64,000 nucleotides of DNA from Microvirga arabica (GCF_016811235.1 NZ_JAFBID010000020.1:1-64000), one strand, 5' to 3'. Shown: positions 39,442 to 51,773, counted from the first letter of the stretch. Made by a program: numbers and translations. The notes: a model not told the origin generated them from the letters alone.

Positions 39442-40826
39442 GGCAGGAGCACCTTGCCCGGATTGAGCCGGTTGTCGGGATCGAGCGCCCGTTTGATAGC
39501 GCGGGCAAGGTTCATCTCGGTGGAGGCGCGGTAGCGGGCGAGCTCGCCGACGCGGTACTGGCCGATGCCGTGTTCCGCCGAGATGCTGCCGCCGAAGGCC
39601 GCCACCACGTCATGCACGATGCGATTCACCACGCCTGCATCGTGATCCGGTCCAACGAGGATATTGTAGTGGATGTTGCCATCGCCCAGATGCCCGAAGG
39701 CGTTCACGCGCGTTCCCGGCGCTCCGGCGGCCAACGCGTTCCCGGCCTCGGACAGGAACCGCGGGACCTCCGTGAGCGGCACCGAGACATCGTGCTTCAC
39801 GCTCCTGCCCTCACGCGCCTCCGATTCTGTCACATGCTCGCGCAGGGCCCAGAGCTGGGCCGCCTGCGCGACTGACTCGGCAATGACCCCGTCGAGGGCG
39901 ATCTCCTGCTCGAAAGCTGCACCCAGCATGGTATCGGCGGCTTCGCGCAGGCCTGCGAGGCTGGCGGCCGCCTCGATCAGCACGAACCATTCCCCTTCCG
40001 CGATGGGAGTCTTCAGGCCGGCATGCTTGGCGACAAGCTGCATGGAGGTGGCGGAGATCAGCTCGAAGGCGGAGATCTGGTCGCCGAGTTCGTCCTGGGA
40101 CAGGGCCAGGAGCCGCAGGGCGGCGGGGGGATCGGCCACCGAGATCAGCGCGGTGACAGAATGCTTCGGCCGAGGCAGGAGCCTCAGGACGGCCGCCGTC
40201 ACGATCCCGAGCGTGCCCTCGCTGCCGATGAAGAGCTGCTTCCAGTCATAGCCCGCATTGTCCTTGCGCAGGCGGCGCAGGCCGTTGGCGACGGTGCCGT
40301 CCGGCAGCACCACTTCGAGGCCGAGCACGAGGCTGCGGGTCATCCCGTAGCGCAGCACGTTCACGCCGCCCGCATTGGCCGCCACGACCCCGCCGATGGT
40401 GGCTGAGCCTTCCGCCGCCAGGCTGATCGGCAGGAGCCGGCCGTCGGCCGCAGCGGCGTCCTGCGCGACTTTCAGGATGCACCCGGCCTCCGCCTCGATG
40501 GTCAGGCCGACGGGATCGACATGGCGGATGGCTCCCATGCGGTTGAGTGACAGGACGACCTGGGTGCCGGACGCATCCGGCACTGCGCCGCCGGCGAGCC
40601 CCGTATTGCCGCCCTGGGGCACGATGGCCACCCCCGCTTCGCGGCAGACCTGCACGATCCCGGCGACCTGCTCGGTCGAGGACGGGCGCACGACGCAGGC
40701 CGGCTTGCCTGGGAAGAGCTTGCGCCAGTCCACCGCATAGGGTTCGAGATCGGAACCATCCGTGACGACACCCGTAGGCCCGACAAGGCCAGTCAGGCGC
40801 TGCAGCAGATCCGTCGGCATCGTCAT
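39438..40826 (-). CDS. FAD-linked oxidase (D-lactate/glycolate/2-hydroxyglutarate dehydrogenase type)
   Basis: 462 residues. An N-terminal FAD-binding PCMH domain (VPQGGNTGLAGGAVPD, LPISLAAEGSATIGG, GLEVVLPDGTVANG) and a C-terminal FAD-linked oxidase domain (NAFGHLGDGNIHYNIL, SISAEHGIG) are seen. The HGxGxxH-type residues of the GlcD/D2HGDH group are present, so it oxidises a D-2-hydroxy acid. The exact substrate is open. The ATG at 40826 is placed 8 bases after GAGGG. The gene overlaps the AhpD-like gene by its stop codon. Confidence 0.9.
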   Translation of the reverse strand: MTMPTDLLQRLTGLVGPTGVVTDGSDLEPYAVDWRKLFPGKPACVVRPSSTEQVAGIVQVCREAGVAIVPQGGNTGLAGGAVPDASGTQVVLSLNRMGAIRHVDPVGLTIEAEAGCILKVAQDAAAADGRLLPISLAAEGSATIGGVVAANAGGVNVLRYGMTRSLVLGLEVVLPDGTVANGLRRLRKDNAGYDWKQLFIGSEGTLGIVTAAVLRLLPRPKHSVTALISVADPPAALRLLALSQDELGDQISAFELISATSMQLVAKHAGLKTPIAEGEWFVLIEAAASLAGLREAADTMLGAAFEQEIALDGVIAESVAQAAQLWALREHVTESEAREGRSVKHDVSVPLTEVPRFLSEAGNALAAGAPGTRVNAFGHLGDGNIHYNILVGPDHDAGVVNRIVHDVVAAFGGSISAEHGIGQYRVGELARYRASTEMNLARAIKRALDPDNRLNPGKVLLP

Positions 40827-40940
40827 GGCAAAACCCTCGTGGCCGCCCATTCACGGCATGGTTCACCGCTCCTGACCGATCACGACGGGATCGTCAACGC
40901 GGCATGCACGAGAGACAGCGTGAACGCAGCAGGATTACGT

Positions 40941-41729
40941 TCACTTCTTCCCGGATCCGGGCTCGGCCATCTTGCGGTGCTGCTGTGCCAGCATGCCTGC
41001 CGGAGTCACGGAGGCCAGAACGGTGGTGAACTTGTTCTTCCACCCGCTCACCACGTCGCCATCGCCGCGCATCATGGCATCGAAGCCGACCTTGGCCACA
41101 TCGGCCGGATCGTCCTTCTTGTCCTGCCCGACCTGCGTATCCAGCATGTCGGCGCGCTCAAAGAACTCGGTGTCGGTGGCGCCGGGCATGAGGCAGGTCA
41201 CCGTCACGCCAGCATCCTTCAACTCGTTGCGCAACGCGAACGAGAAGGAATCGATGAAGGCCTTGGTGCCGTTGTAGACCGCCTGGAACGAGCCCGGCAT
41301 GAAGCCGGCAATGGAACCGGTGATGAGGATGCGCCCCTCACCGCGTTCCCGCATGTCACGCCCGACCTTATGAATCAGATAGATCGTACCGGTGATGTTG
41401 GTGTCAATCACATGGCGCGCCTGGGCAAAGTCCTGATCCAGGAACGCATGCCCGAGCCCGTGCCCCGCATTGGCCAGGAGCGCGCCGACCGGGCGGCCTT
41501 TCACAGCCGCATAGAGCTTGTCGACGCCCTCGATGGTGGCAAGGTCAACCTCAAGCGCATCGACAGCGGCGCCGAGAGATTCGAAATCCTTCGCAGCGTC
41601 GCGAATGGCAGCCTGATCGGCCGCAATCAGCAGATCATAGCCGTTCTCGGCGCAGAGCTTGGCAAGCTCATACCCGATGCCGGTTGAGGCTCCGGTGACG
41701 ATGGCGAGTGGTCTGGATGTATCCGGCAT
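40941..41729 (-). CDS. Short-chain dehydrogenase/reductase
   Basis: 262 residues with TGASTGIGYELA (cofactor loop), ANAGHGLG, the catalytic serine in LITGSIAGFMPGSFQ, and YNGTKAF as the YxxxK. C-terminal residues to KMAEPGSGKK extend beyond the minimal fold. The ATG at 41729 follows GAAAGAGAG; the long upstream frame is not supported. Substrate unknown; it stands alone, upstream of the glycerol operon on the opposite strand. Confidence 0.88.
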   Translation of the reverse strand: MPDTSRPLAIVTGASTGIGYELAKLCAENGYDLLIAADQAAIRDAAKDFESLGAAVDALEVDLATIEGVDKLYAAVKGRPVGALLANAGHGLGHAFLDQDFAQARHVIDTNITGTIYLIHKVGRDMRERGEGRILITGSIAGFMPGSFQAVYNGTKAFIDSFSFALRNELKDAGVTVTCLMPGATDTEFFERADMLDTQVGQDKKDDPADVAKVGFDAMMRGDGDVVSGWKNKFTTVLASVTPAGMLAQQHRKMAEPGSGKK

Positions 41730-42213
41730 GGCGCTCTCTTTCGCAGGTGTAACGGCCTTCAACCGGCCACCGCTCGAGACGAGTGAACCCGGCGCATAGG
41801 CTTGAACTCCCGAAGGACGCGAGAGTTCAATGGCTTGCCGTGACTTGCAGCAGGCGTCGTTTGATAGAGTACTCTCAGTCCACTCAAAGACCAGTTCCGG
41901 ACCCAGTACCACCCGGTTGCTTTCGGCCAGAGGGCAAGATACCTTCACCATAACAACAACGACAGATCAGACCCGGAGGGTCGGCAGTCGGGAGAAGCGC
42001 TCTTGGTTCCGCAGACAACGGCGACGCTGTGCGTCGCGGTGAGGGATGGCGCATACGGGCACGGCAAAGCCCATGACGCGACCAAACGTGTCGCCGGGAT
42101 AAACTTTGCCGGATACGGAATGCCCGCACCTCCACGGCCTTGTCAAAGCGGATCGGCATCAACCCTTTCATTCTCTTCTTCTCCTTTGCAGCTCGACCTC
42201 CAGGGAAGTGCCG
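41730..42213. other. Intergenic region ahead of the glycerol importer operon
   Basis: 484 bases between divergent genes. It contains a perfect hairpin (GCGACGC/GCGTCGC at 42021-42037) and GAGTACTCTC near 41871, which could be an operator. No gene is supported. Promoters for the SDR and for glpS must lie here, but boxes could not be assigned with confidence. Confidence 0.5.
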
Positions 42214-43302
42214 ATGACACTCGTTCTTGATGGCGTCTCGAAGAAGGTCGGAGCCTCCACCCATATCCAGGATGTCAACCTCACCCTGGAGCGCGGCTCG
42301 CTCAACGTGCTTCTTGGGGCGACATTGGCCGGCAAGACCTCGCTCATGCGCCTCATGGCCGGGCTCGATGCGCCGACGAGCGGCCGTGTTCTGATCGAGG
42401 GCAAGGATGTAACAGGCTGGCCCGTGCAACGGCGCAGCGTCGCGATGGTCTACCAGCAGTTCATCAATTATCCGTCGCTCAGCGTCTATGAGAACATCGC
42501 CTCGCCCTTGCGTGTCTCCGGCGTCGACAGGAGCGAGGTCGATGCACGCGTGCGCGATGCCGCCAAGCTGTTGAAGCTCGAGCCATATCTTGACCGCAAG
42601 CCGCTCAATCTCTCCGGCGGGCAGCAGCAGCGGACCGCCATCGCGCGGGCGCTGGTGAAACGTGCCGACCTCGTCCTTCTCGACGAGCCGCTGGCCAATC
42701 TCGATTACAAGCTACGCGAGGAACTGCGCGAGGAACTGCCGCGGGTCTTTGCGGCCTCGGGCGCCATCTTCGTCTATGCCACGACCGAGCCCTCGGAGGC
42801 CCTGCTGCTCGGCGGCAACACGGTCACCCTGTTCCAGGGACGGGTGACTCAGTTCGGACCAACCCCGCAGGTTTATCGCCAGCCGCATGATCTCGTCACG
42901 GCCCGGGTCTTTTCCGATCCGCCGCTCAATACCCTGAAAGCCCGCAAGACCGATGGCACTGCAGCCTTCAGCACCGGCGGGCAGGTTCCTGCCATCGGGC
43001 CACTCGCCAGCGTTCCCGACGGTGAGTACACGGTCGGCTTCCGGGCCCATCATCTCACCCTTGAGCCGACGGGAACCCATGAGATCACGATTCCCGCGAC
43101 CGTGTCCGTGGCCGAGATCACGGGCTCGGAGAGCTACGTGCATCTCGACTCGGGCGACCACCGCTTCGTGGCCCTGGTGCCTGGCGTGAGGCGCTTGGAG
43201 CCGAAATCTTCCGTGACCGCCTATCTCGATCCCCGCCGCCTCTTCCTCTTCGATGCGGATGGCCGCCTAGCCGCTGCAGACCCTACACAGAAAGCAGCGT
43301 GA
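42214..43302 (+). CDS. glpS: Glycerol ABC transporter ATPase GlpS
   Basis: 362 residues. ABC domain plus C-terminal TOBE-type segment. The signature LSGGQ (133-137), Walker B LVLLDE (153-158) and D-loop ANLD are intact. The Walker A is unusual (GATLAGKT, 35-42), and the H-loop histidine is missing: the canonical THDQ position reads TTEP (T191). The ATG at 42214 has AGGGAAGTG upstream. First gene of the run glpS-T-P-Q-x-U-V, matching the rhizobial glycerol importer; no glpD, glpK or regulator is within the window. Confidence 0.92.
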   Translation: MTLVLDGVSKKVGASTHIQDVNLTLERGSLNVLLGATLAGKTSLMRLMAGLDAPTSGRVLIEGKDVTGWPVQRRSVAMVYQQFINYPSLSVYENIASPLRVSGVDRSEVDARVRDAAKLLKLEPYLDRKPLNLSGGQQQRTAIARALVKRADLVLLDEPLANLDYKLREELREELPRVFAASGAIFVYATTEPSEALLLGGNTVTLFQGRVTQFGPTPQVYRQPHDLVTARVFSDPPLNTLKARKTDGTAAFSTGGQVPAIGPLASVPDGEYTVGFRAHHLTLEPTGTHEITIPATVSVAEITGSESYVHLDSGDHRFVALVPGVRRLEPKSSVTAYLDPRRLFLFDADGRLAAADPTQKAA

Positions 43303-43311
43303 GAAAGACCC

Positions 43312-44408
43312 ATGGCCCGCATCACGCTCGATCATCTCGCCCACGCCTACAAGGCCAATCCCCGCACGGCGGAGGATTACGCCCTCAAGGAGATCAACCA
43401 CGTCTGGAGCCAGGGCGGCGCCTATGCCCTCCTGGGTCCTTCGGGTTGCGGCAAGACAACCCTGCTCAACATCATCTCCGGTCTCGTGCGCCCGACCCGC
43501 GGACGCGTGCTCTTCGACGACCTCGACGTGACGGACCTGTCGACGGAAGCCCGCAACATCGCGCAGGTGTTCCAGTTCCCCGTCGTCTACGACACGATGA
43601 CTGTTCGCGAGAACCTCGCCTTCCCGCTCAAGAACAGGAACGTGTCCCGCGAGAGAACGGCCCGGCGGGTGGAGGAGATCGCCAGTCTCCTCGACCTCAC
43701 CCGCGTGCTCGACCGCAAGGCGAGCAATCTCACGGCCGACATGAAACAGAAGATCTCCCTCGGCCGCGGCCTCGTGCGGCCCGACGTAGCGGCGATCCTG
43801 TTCGACGAGCCGCTCACTGTGATCGATCCGCACCTGAAGTGGCAGTTGCGCTCCACCCTGAAGGAAATCCACCGGGCGCTGGACATCACCATGATCTACG
43901 TGACGCACGACCAGACCGAGGCGCTCACCTTTGCCGACAAGGTCGTGGTCATGCATGACGGCGCCGTGGTGCAGACCGGCACTCCGGACGAGCTGTTCGA
44001 GCGCCCAGCCCATACTTTCGTGGGCCACTTCATCGGTTCGCCCGGCATGAACATCCTGCCCTGCAGGGTCGAGGGCGCCACCGCTTTCGTCGGCACCAGC
44101 CTGATCTCCCTTAGGCGCACCTACCGCACCCTCTCCGACGGCGAGCGCATCGAGCTCGGCATCCGGCCGGAATTCGTGCGGCTCCAGCCGAAGGGGGCGG
44201 GCCTGCCCGTTCAGATACGGCGCATCGACGATATCGGGCGCGCACGCATCGCCCGCGTGGAGATGAGCGGCCGCCCTCTTGCCGCAAGCATTCCGGACGG
44301 CATCTCCATCGAAGGGAATGAGGCTTCGCTCGTGCTCGATCCGAACCACGTGCATATCTATGCCAACGGCCACTTGGTTGCGGGCGAAGCCACCGGAGGG
44401 CACGCGGC

Positions 44409-44412
<4 letters not shown>
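43312..44412 (+). CDS. glpT: Glycerol ABC transporter ATPase GlpT
   Basis: 366 residues. Walker A GPSGCGKT (42-49), Walker B ILFDE and H-loop H199 are canonical. The signature is replaced by LTADM (140-144) and the D-loop by TVID. It therefore complements GlpS, which has the intact signature. The two would form a heterodimer with one competent ATP site. It starts 9 bases after glpS and overlaps glpP by ATGA. Confidence 0.92.
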
Positions 44413-45301
<889 letters not shown>

Positions 45302-45305
<4 letters not shown>

Positions 45306-46186
45306 GCGGAACCATTGCCGTCGGCCGTTCGGACACAAAGTCTATTGCGGCTCCTCAGGCTGCAAACCGCGCCCTGTCAGGCCCAAGGGTGACCGGGCGG
45401 GTGGTGGTGATGACCCTTTACCTCCTCTTTCTCATGCTGCCGATTTACTGGCTCCTGAACATGAGCCTGAAGACCAACATGGAGATCACCTCAGGCCTCA
45501 CCCTCTGGCCGCGCGAGATCACCTTCGACAACTACATCAAGATCTTCACGGACGAGAGCTGGTACTCGGGCTACATCAACTCGCTCACCTATGTGCTCAT
45601 CAATACGGTGCTGTCGATTGCCTTCGCGCTGCCGGCGGCTTACGCCTTCTCCCGCTACAGGTTTCTTGGCGACAAGCACCTGTTCTTCTGGCTGCTCACC
45701 AACCGGATGGCGCCGCCGGCGGTGTTCGCGCTTCCCTTCTTCAACCTCTACTCGGCCATTGGCCTCTTCGACACGCCCTGGGCCGTGGCCCTCGCCCATT
45801 GCCTGTTCAACGTGCCGCTCGCCGTCTGGATTCTCGAAGGCTTCATGTCGGGCGTGCCGCGGGAGATCGACGAGACCGCCGCCATCGACGGCTATTCCTT
45901 CCCGCGCTTCTTCATCAAGATCTTCATGCCGCTGATTGCCTCGGGCGTCGGCGTGGCGGCCTTCTTCTGCTTCATGTTCTCCTGGGTCGAGCTGCTGCTG
46001 GCGCGCACCCTGACCTCGGTGGACACCAAGCCCATCGCCGCCACCATGACGCGCACGGTCTCGGCCGCCGGCATGGACTGGGGTCTCCTGGCGGCTGCCG
46101 GCGTGCTGACCATCGTGCCGGGCGCGCTCGTGATCTGGTTCGTCCGCAACTACATCGCCAAGGGCTTTGCCCTGGGGAGGGTGTGA
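45302..46186 (+). CDS. glpQ: Glycerol ABC transporter permease GlpQ
   Basis: 294 residues, MalG-like, with six helices. FSRYRFLGDKHLFFWLLTN precedes the EAA loop IDETAAIDGYSFPRFFIKIF. It overlaps glpP by 4 bases (ATGA), and its stop overlaps the start of the next small gene (TGATG). It partners GlpP in the membrane. Confidence 0.93.
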
Positions 46187-46539
46187 TGACGCATCAGAAG
46201 ATTGCCGTCAGCGAAATACGGCGATGGATGAACACGATTTGCGATGTGCTTGAAATGAGAGGCATCAGTCAGATCGATGTTGAGCAGGAAGGCTACTGGG
46301 ATGTATTTTATGAGGAGGCTTACGACTTCTCGCGTCAGCCAGAGCCGCAAGTCGGCTCTTTGAGCGATGACATTGCCGATCTCCGTAAGGAAAGGGAGGC
46401 CTTCCACTCCGATGACATTGGCATGGTCGTGGACCATGCCTGCCACCATTTGCAAGGGATCGTGAAGTACCTGTCCGTAATCTCCGCTGGCCCGGTGGTG
46501 AGTGCTTCCGACAGGTCCAAAGGAGGCGCCCATGGCTGA
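46186..46539 (+). CDS. Hypothetical protein inserted between glpQ and glpU
   Basis: 117 residues, unrecognised. Polar and soluble, with SEIRRWMNTICDVLEMRG near the N-terminus, an acidic middle (YWDVFYEEAYDFSRQPEP) and a histidine/cysteine-containing VVDHACHHLQGIVKYLSVI helix. The ATG overlaps the glpQ stop and has GGGGAGGG upstream. Its end overlaps the start of glpU by 8 bases, so it is translationally embedded in the operon. It is not part of the operon as I know it from other rhizobia. Codon use is less G+C-rich than that of its neighbours. Confidence 0.75.
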   Translation: MTHQKIAVSEIRRWMNTICDVLEMRGISQIDVEQEGYWDVFYEEAYDFSRQPEPQVGSLSDDIADLRKEREAFHSDDIGMVVDHACHHLQGIVKYLSVISAGPVVSASDRSKGGAHG

Positions 46540-46813
46540 TCTCGCCTGGATGGCCTGGACGTGGCAGACCGGCCTCTTCTTTGCGGCCATCGCGAGCCTG
46601 CTGCTGATCATGACAGGGCTGGCGATCTATCGACCCGAGACGGAGCGGGTCGGCATCCTGCGCATCCCCACCACGCGCGGCGACAGGCTCTTCATCTCGC
46701 TTCTCGGCTCCGCCTTCATCCACCTCGCCTGGCTCGGACTTGTCGGGCCTGACCTGTGGTGGGCGTCTGCGCTTTCGCTTCTCTATGCGGCGGCAGTGTT
46801 CCGCTACGTATAA
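46532..46813 (+). CDS. glpU: Small membrane protein GlpU (DUF2160)
   Basis: 93 residues with three hydrophobic segments (TGLFFAAIASLLLIMTGLAIY, ISLLGSAFIHLAWLGLV, ALSLLYAAAVF). DUF2160 family, consistently located between glycerol permease and binding-protein genes. Role unknown; possibly a stabilising subunit. AAAGGAGG lies 6 bases before the ATG. Confidence 0.85.
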   Translation: MADLAWMAWTWQTGLFFAAIASLLLIMTGLAIYRPETERVGILRIPTTRGDRLFISLLGSAFIHLAWLGLVGPDLWWASALSLLYAAAVFRYV

Positions 46814-46903
46814 GGAGCGACAATTCAAGACCTTCGGTTCATCCGAACGGAAGGGACAAGACCGGCAGGCAAGCTGGCTATGGGGTTATCTGGGAGGACA
46901 AGA

Positions 46904-48667
<1,764 letters not shown>

Positions 48668-48674
48668 TCAACAG

Positions 48675-48702
48675 AAGGCTCCACCCGCAAGGGTGGAGCC
48701 TT
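48675..48702 (+). terminator. Rho-independent terminator of the glycerol operon
   Basis: A 12-bp stem (48675-48686 with 48691-48702) has a GCAA tetraloop and a short TTT tail starting within the stem end, 7 bases after the glpV stop. Confidence 0.88.
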
Positions 48703-48774
48703 TCCTGAGTGGGGCGCCAGACTGCGCTCTCGCCCCCCTCTCGCCGATTGTCGTCAGGCGCGATCCGCACCCGA

Positions 48775-49842
48775 TCAGGAATAAGCGCTAGGCAGATCGA
48801 GAGTGCTTTTCCGACCAACGTGCTGGTAATTCTCCTCAAGCCAGTTCCGAGCGGCTTCCCGACCCAGATCCTTAAGCGTCTCGAAGAACTCCCACTTGGC
48901 GCTCAGGCGCGAGGCTGCGGTGAATTCATCAAGCTTCTCGCCGCCGTGAATCCGGTGCATCAGCACCCGCTTGTAGTCCTGTGTCGAGAGCTTGCCCTCG
49001 TCGATCAGACGCGTGACGAAATCGACGGCCCGCAATTGCTGCAGCAGATTGGCGTTGAACGTGATCTCCGTAAGACGGTTCTGGATTTCACGGGCACTCT
49101 GCGGCGTCGAGCGGCGTTCGATCGGGTTGATCTGGACGAGAACGATATCGTCAGAATGCGTCTCGTAGTAAAGCGGAAACAGCGCAGGATTGCCGGAATA
49201 GCCTCCATCCCAGTAGGGCTCGCCGTCGATCTCGACGGCCTTGAAGATCATGGGCAGGCAGGCCGAGGCGAGAACATGATCGACGGTCAGTTCGGGACCG
49301 GTGAAAATCCGGATCTTTCCGGACCAAACATTGGTCGCCGCGATGAAGAGCTTTGCATCCGTGCAGGCGCGCACCCGGTCGAAATCGATCAGCTCGCTGA
49401 GAGCATCCCGCAAAGGATTGATGTCGAGCGGGTTCAGATCGTAAGGACTCGCCACCCGCGACCAGGCATCGAGCCACAGATGGGTCGTGGCCCCGCCGAC
49501 GCTCCAGAAGCTCAGCATGCGATCGAAAAGCGAGCGCTGAGCCGGCGACAGGCTGCCGTCCAGGCTCACGCGCTGCCAGAACGTACGAAGTTGCTCGCGG
49601 GCGCCGTCCCGACCGCCATCGATCCAGCCCTCGAACAGGACTACCGCGTTCATGGACCCGGCGCTGGCGCCGGTGATCGCCTCGATGGCGAGGCGACCGT
49701 CCTCCAGCAGATAGTCGAGAACGCCCCAGGTAAAGGCGCCGTGAGCCCCGCCGCCCTGCAGGGCCAGCGAAACCGTTTTTTCGGCATTGGGGCTCCGCAG
49801 CCCACGGACAAGGTGGCTGGTCTTTTCGGCTCGTCCGGTCAT
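48775..49842 (-). CDS. Patatin-like phospholipase family protein
   Basis: 355 residues. The oxyanion motif GGGAHG (30-35), nucleophile serine in GASAG (S60) and the catalytic aspartate in DGGY (D212) form the patatin dyad. No signal peptide is seen, so it is probably cytosolic, acting on membrane phospholipids or acyl esters. The long C-terminal helical part (TRLIDEGKLSTQDYKRVLMH) is of unknown role. Single gene, convergent with the glycerol operon. Confidence 0.9.
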   Translation of the reverse strand: MTGRAEKTSHLVRGLRSPNAEKTVSLALQGGGAHGAFTWGVLDYLLEDGRLAIEAITGASAGSMNAVVLFEGWIDGGRDGAREQLRTFWQRVSLDGSLSPAQRSLFDRMLSFWSVGGATTHLWLDAWSRVASPYDLNPLDINPLRDALSELIDFDRVRACTDAKLFIAATNVWSGKIRIFTGPELTVDHVLASACLPMIFKAVEIDGEPYWDGGYSGNPALFPLYYETHSDDIVLVQINPIERRSTPQSAREIQNRLTEITFNANLLQQLRAVDFVTRLIDEGKLSTQDYKRVLMHRIHGGEKLDEFTAASRLSAKWEFFETLKDLGREAARNWLEENYQHVGRKSTLDLPSAYS

Positions 49843-50095
49843 CGCAGGCTCCCAATCGTCTGCAAACCTAACACGAGGAGCATTCCAGAGGGCAATCCTG
49901 GACCGCTGCCGCTCCCTAGGGATCTAAATGCAGGCGACAGGCTGTGCGACAGCCAGGACCGGATGGCCATGACAGAACCGGCTTGACGGGGCGCGCGATG
50001 TATTACAGGAACATGAGAGGGTGCCGGGCATGCTCCGGCACCGGCCAAGGAGGAAGCATTTCCTCCTGGTAGAAGGCGACCCTCCTTCTCCGGAA

Positions 50096-50171
50096 GGGCC
50101 TGTAGCTCAATGGTTAGAGCCGGCCGCTCATAACGGTCTGGTTGCAGGTTCGAGTCCTGCCAGGCCCACCA
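50096..50171 (+). tRNA. tRNA with CAT anticodon (Met or Ile2)
   Basis: 76 bases folding as a complete cloverleaf. The acceptor is GGGCCTG with CAGGCCC, discriminator A and an encoded CCA end. The D stem is GCTC/GAGC, the anticodon stem GGCCG/CGGTC with loop CTCATAA, and the T arm GCAGG TTCGAGT CCTGC. The CAT anticodon fits elongator Met or lysidine-modified Ile2; identity elements do not let me choose with certainty. The 3' end is duplicated at 51811-51827. Confidence 0.95.
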
Positions 50172-50173
50172 CC
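50157..50173. repeat. Putative attL: tRNA 3' end copy
   Basis: 17 bases including the T-arm side, acceptor strand and CCA of the tRNA; matches 51811-51827 at 16 of 17 positions. Confidence 0.65.
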
Positions 50174-50394
50174 TATTAGAGTCAATGACTTAGGTGAGTG
50201 TTTAGCGTCATTAGCGACACTGATTAGCGACAGTTAGCACCTCGTTTGATCGGGCATTGTGAACCATGGCTGATTGCACTCACAGATTCGTGAGGGCGGA
50301 ACGTTATCTCTTAAGTAGGAGGTAAGTTGCCGCTTGCGCTCGAAATCCTATTCACTAATGGACCGAGTTCAGTAGACGGCTATGGTCTTCTTAC

Positions 50395-51126
50395 ATGAGT
50401 CAGGCACGGAAGGCGAAGAATCACAGGTCCAATCGGCTTCTGGCCGCACTTGATCCAGACGACTTTGCCTACCTCGAACCTCACTTGGAGATTGTCGCCT
50501 TACGAAGAGGGACGGTGATCTATGAAACAGGCGACTTCATCCGCCACACCTATTTCCCTCATGATGCCATCGTCTCTCTGGTCAATGTTCTAGAGGATGG
50601 CCGCACTGTCGAAGTGGCAAACTTCGGCTGTGAGGGCATGTTCGGCTTACTCAGTGCGCTTGTGACCCGCGAGTCCTTCGGGCGCTACATCGTGCATGTG
50701 CCAGGAACGGCATCACGCATTCCCTTTGAGCAAATCAACCAGATTCGGAATACACGACCCGGCATTCGTCAGATCATCATGCGATATGGCGAGGCGCTGC
50801 TTGCCCGAACGTTCCAGATTCTCTCGTGCAATGCCGCCCATAGTGTCGAAGAGCGGTGCTGTGGCTGGATCCTGAACATGCAGGATCGGGTGAACCAAGA
50901 GGTTGTTCCCCTCACCCACGAGTTCTTGGCCGAACTGCTTTCCGTCCAGCGATCCACATTGAGCGCGGTTCTCGGCAGGCTCCAAGCCCAAGGCCTGATC
51001 AACCAACGCCGAGGGGCCATCGCGATCTTGGATCGTCATGGTCTCGAAGAAGCAGCGTGTGAGTGTCACGTGAGCATAAGAAAAGTATTTAATCGTTTGC
51101 TGCCTCATCCCAACTCGTCAGCCTGA
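50395..51126 (+). CDS. Crp/Fnr family transcriptional regulator
   Basis: 243 residues. The N-terminal cyclic-nucleotide-binding-like barrel (RRGTVIYETGDFIRHTYFP through RIPFEQINQI) and a C-terminal winged helix-turn-helix (THEFLAELLSVQRSTLSAVL, residues about 177-196) are clear. The FNR iron-sulfur cysteine set is absent near the N-terminus. The RxS contacts of CRP-type cAMP binding are not evident, so its ligand is unknown. It lies inside the tRNA-flanked island and starts 223 bases after the tRNA. Confidence 0.88.
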   Translation: MSQARKAKNHRSNRLLAALDPDDFAYLEPHLEIVALRRGTVIYETGDFIRHTYFPHDAIVSLVNVLEDGRTVEVANFGCEGMFGLLSALVTRESFGRYIVHVPGTASRIPFEQINQIRNTRPGIRQIIMRYGEALLARTFQILSCNAAHSVEERCCGWILNMQDRVNQEVVPLTHEFLAELLSVQRSTLSAVLGRLQAQGLINQRRGAIAILDRHGLEEAACECHVSIRKVFNRLLPHPNSSA

Positions 51127-51243
51127 TGTTTAACAAGGCAGAACTTGGCTGTTTTAGCAGCTTCATGCGGCATTTAATGCCAAACACTTTCGAATATGTT
51201 CGCTTTGTCGCATTCCCGACAGACGCCATAAGGAAAGTTCTTC

Positions 51244-51555
51244 ATGGGATCAGATGATGAAAGTGGCGTTCCATGGGAGCGGGGAATGACTTCTCAGAAT
51301 GCAAATAGCGCAGCTTCGAGCGACAAGGCTAGAGGCTTTGCTGCAACTGTAGAGGATCATCCTCTTGTGAAGTCACTCCGGTCTATTCTGAAGGAGATTG
51401 ACGATCAGTATGAGCGGGAGCGACACAACTTCGTCGCTACCTTGCCAAATACGAGCGCCAAAGATCGTGCCTTAGCCATGCTTAGATCTAGGCACCATCA
51501 ACGTCGGGAGAACTACGTCCGAGAACTCGCCGCCCTTCTTGAGCGCACATCATGA
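51244..51555 (+). CDS. Small hypothetical protein of the island
   Basis: 103 residues, unrecognised. A polar N-terminus is followed by a helical, arginine-rich C-terminal half (LRSILKEIDDQYERERHNFV and HHQRRENYVRELAALLERTS). AAGGAAAG lies 6 bases before the ATG at 51244. Its stop overlaps the next start (ATGA), indicating coupled translation. Confidence 0.65.
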   Translation: MGSDDESGVPWERGMTSQNANSAASSDKARGFAATVEDHPLVKSLRSILKEIDDQYERERHNFVATLPNTSAKDRALAMLRSRHHQRRENYVRELAALLERTS

Positions 51556-51773
51556 CAGCAAAAATCATCAGAATGCCTCTTCCTGACACTTGCAGGTTTT
51601 CCACGACTGAGACCGCTGTGTTTTGGCGACTGAAAGAAGGAGCGCAATCTGGCACGATTGCATCGGAACTCGGCCTAGCCGAACCGATGGTGAAGGAGTA
51701 CATCAAATCCATTCTGAGGAAGGCCCGTACTCAAGAGTCCGGCTTAAGCGCCATAGATAACGTCGATCTTTGA
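51552..51773 (+). CDS. Small putative HTH DNA-binding protein
   Basis: 73 residues. AVFWRLKEGAQSGTIASELG, LAEPMVKEYIKSILRKART resembles the helix-turn-helix of LuxR/GerE or sigma region 4. There is no receiver or sensor domain, so it would be a stand-alone DNA-binding unit. Coupled by ATGA overlap to the preceding ORF and located 37 bases before the putative attR. Confidence 0.62.
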   Translation: MTAKIIRMPLPDTCRFSTTETAVFWRLKEGAQSGTIASELGLAEPMVKEYIKSILRKARTQESGLSAIDNVDL

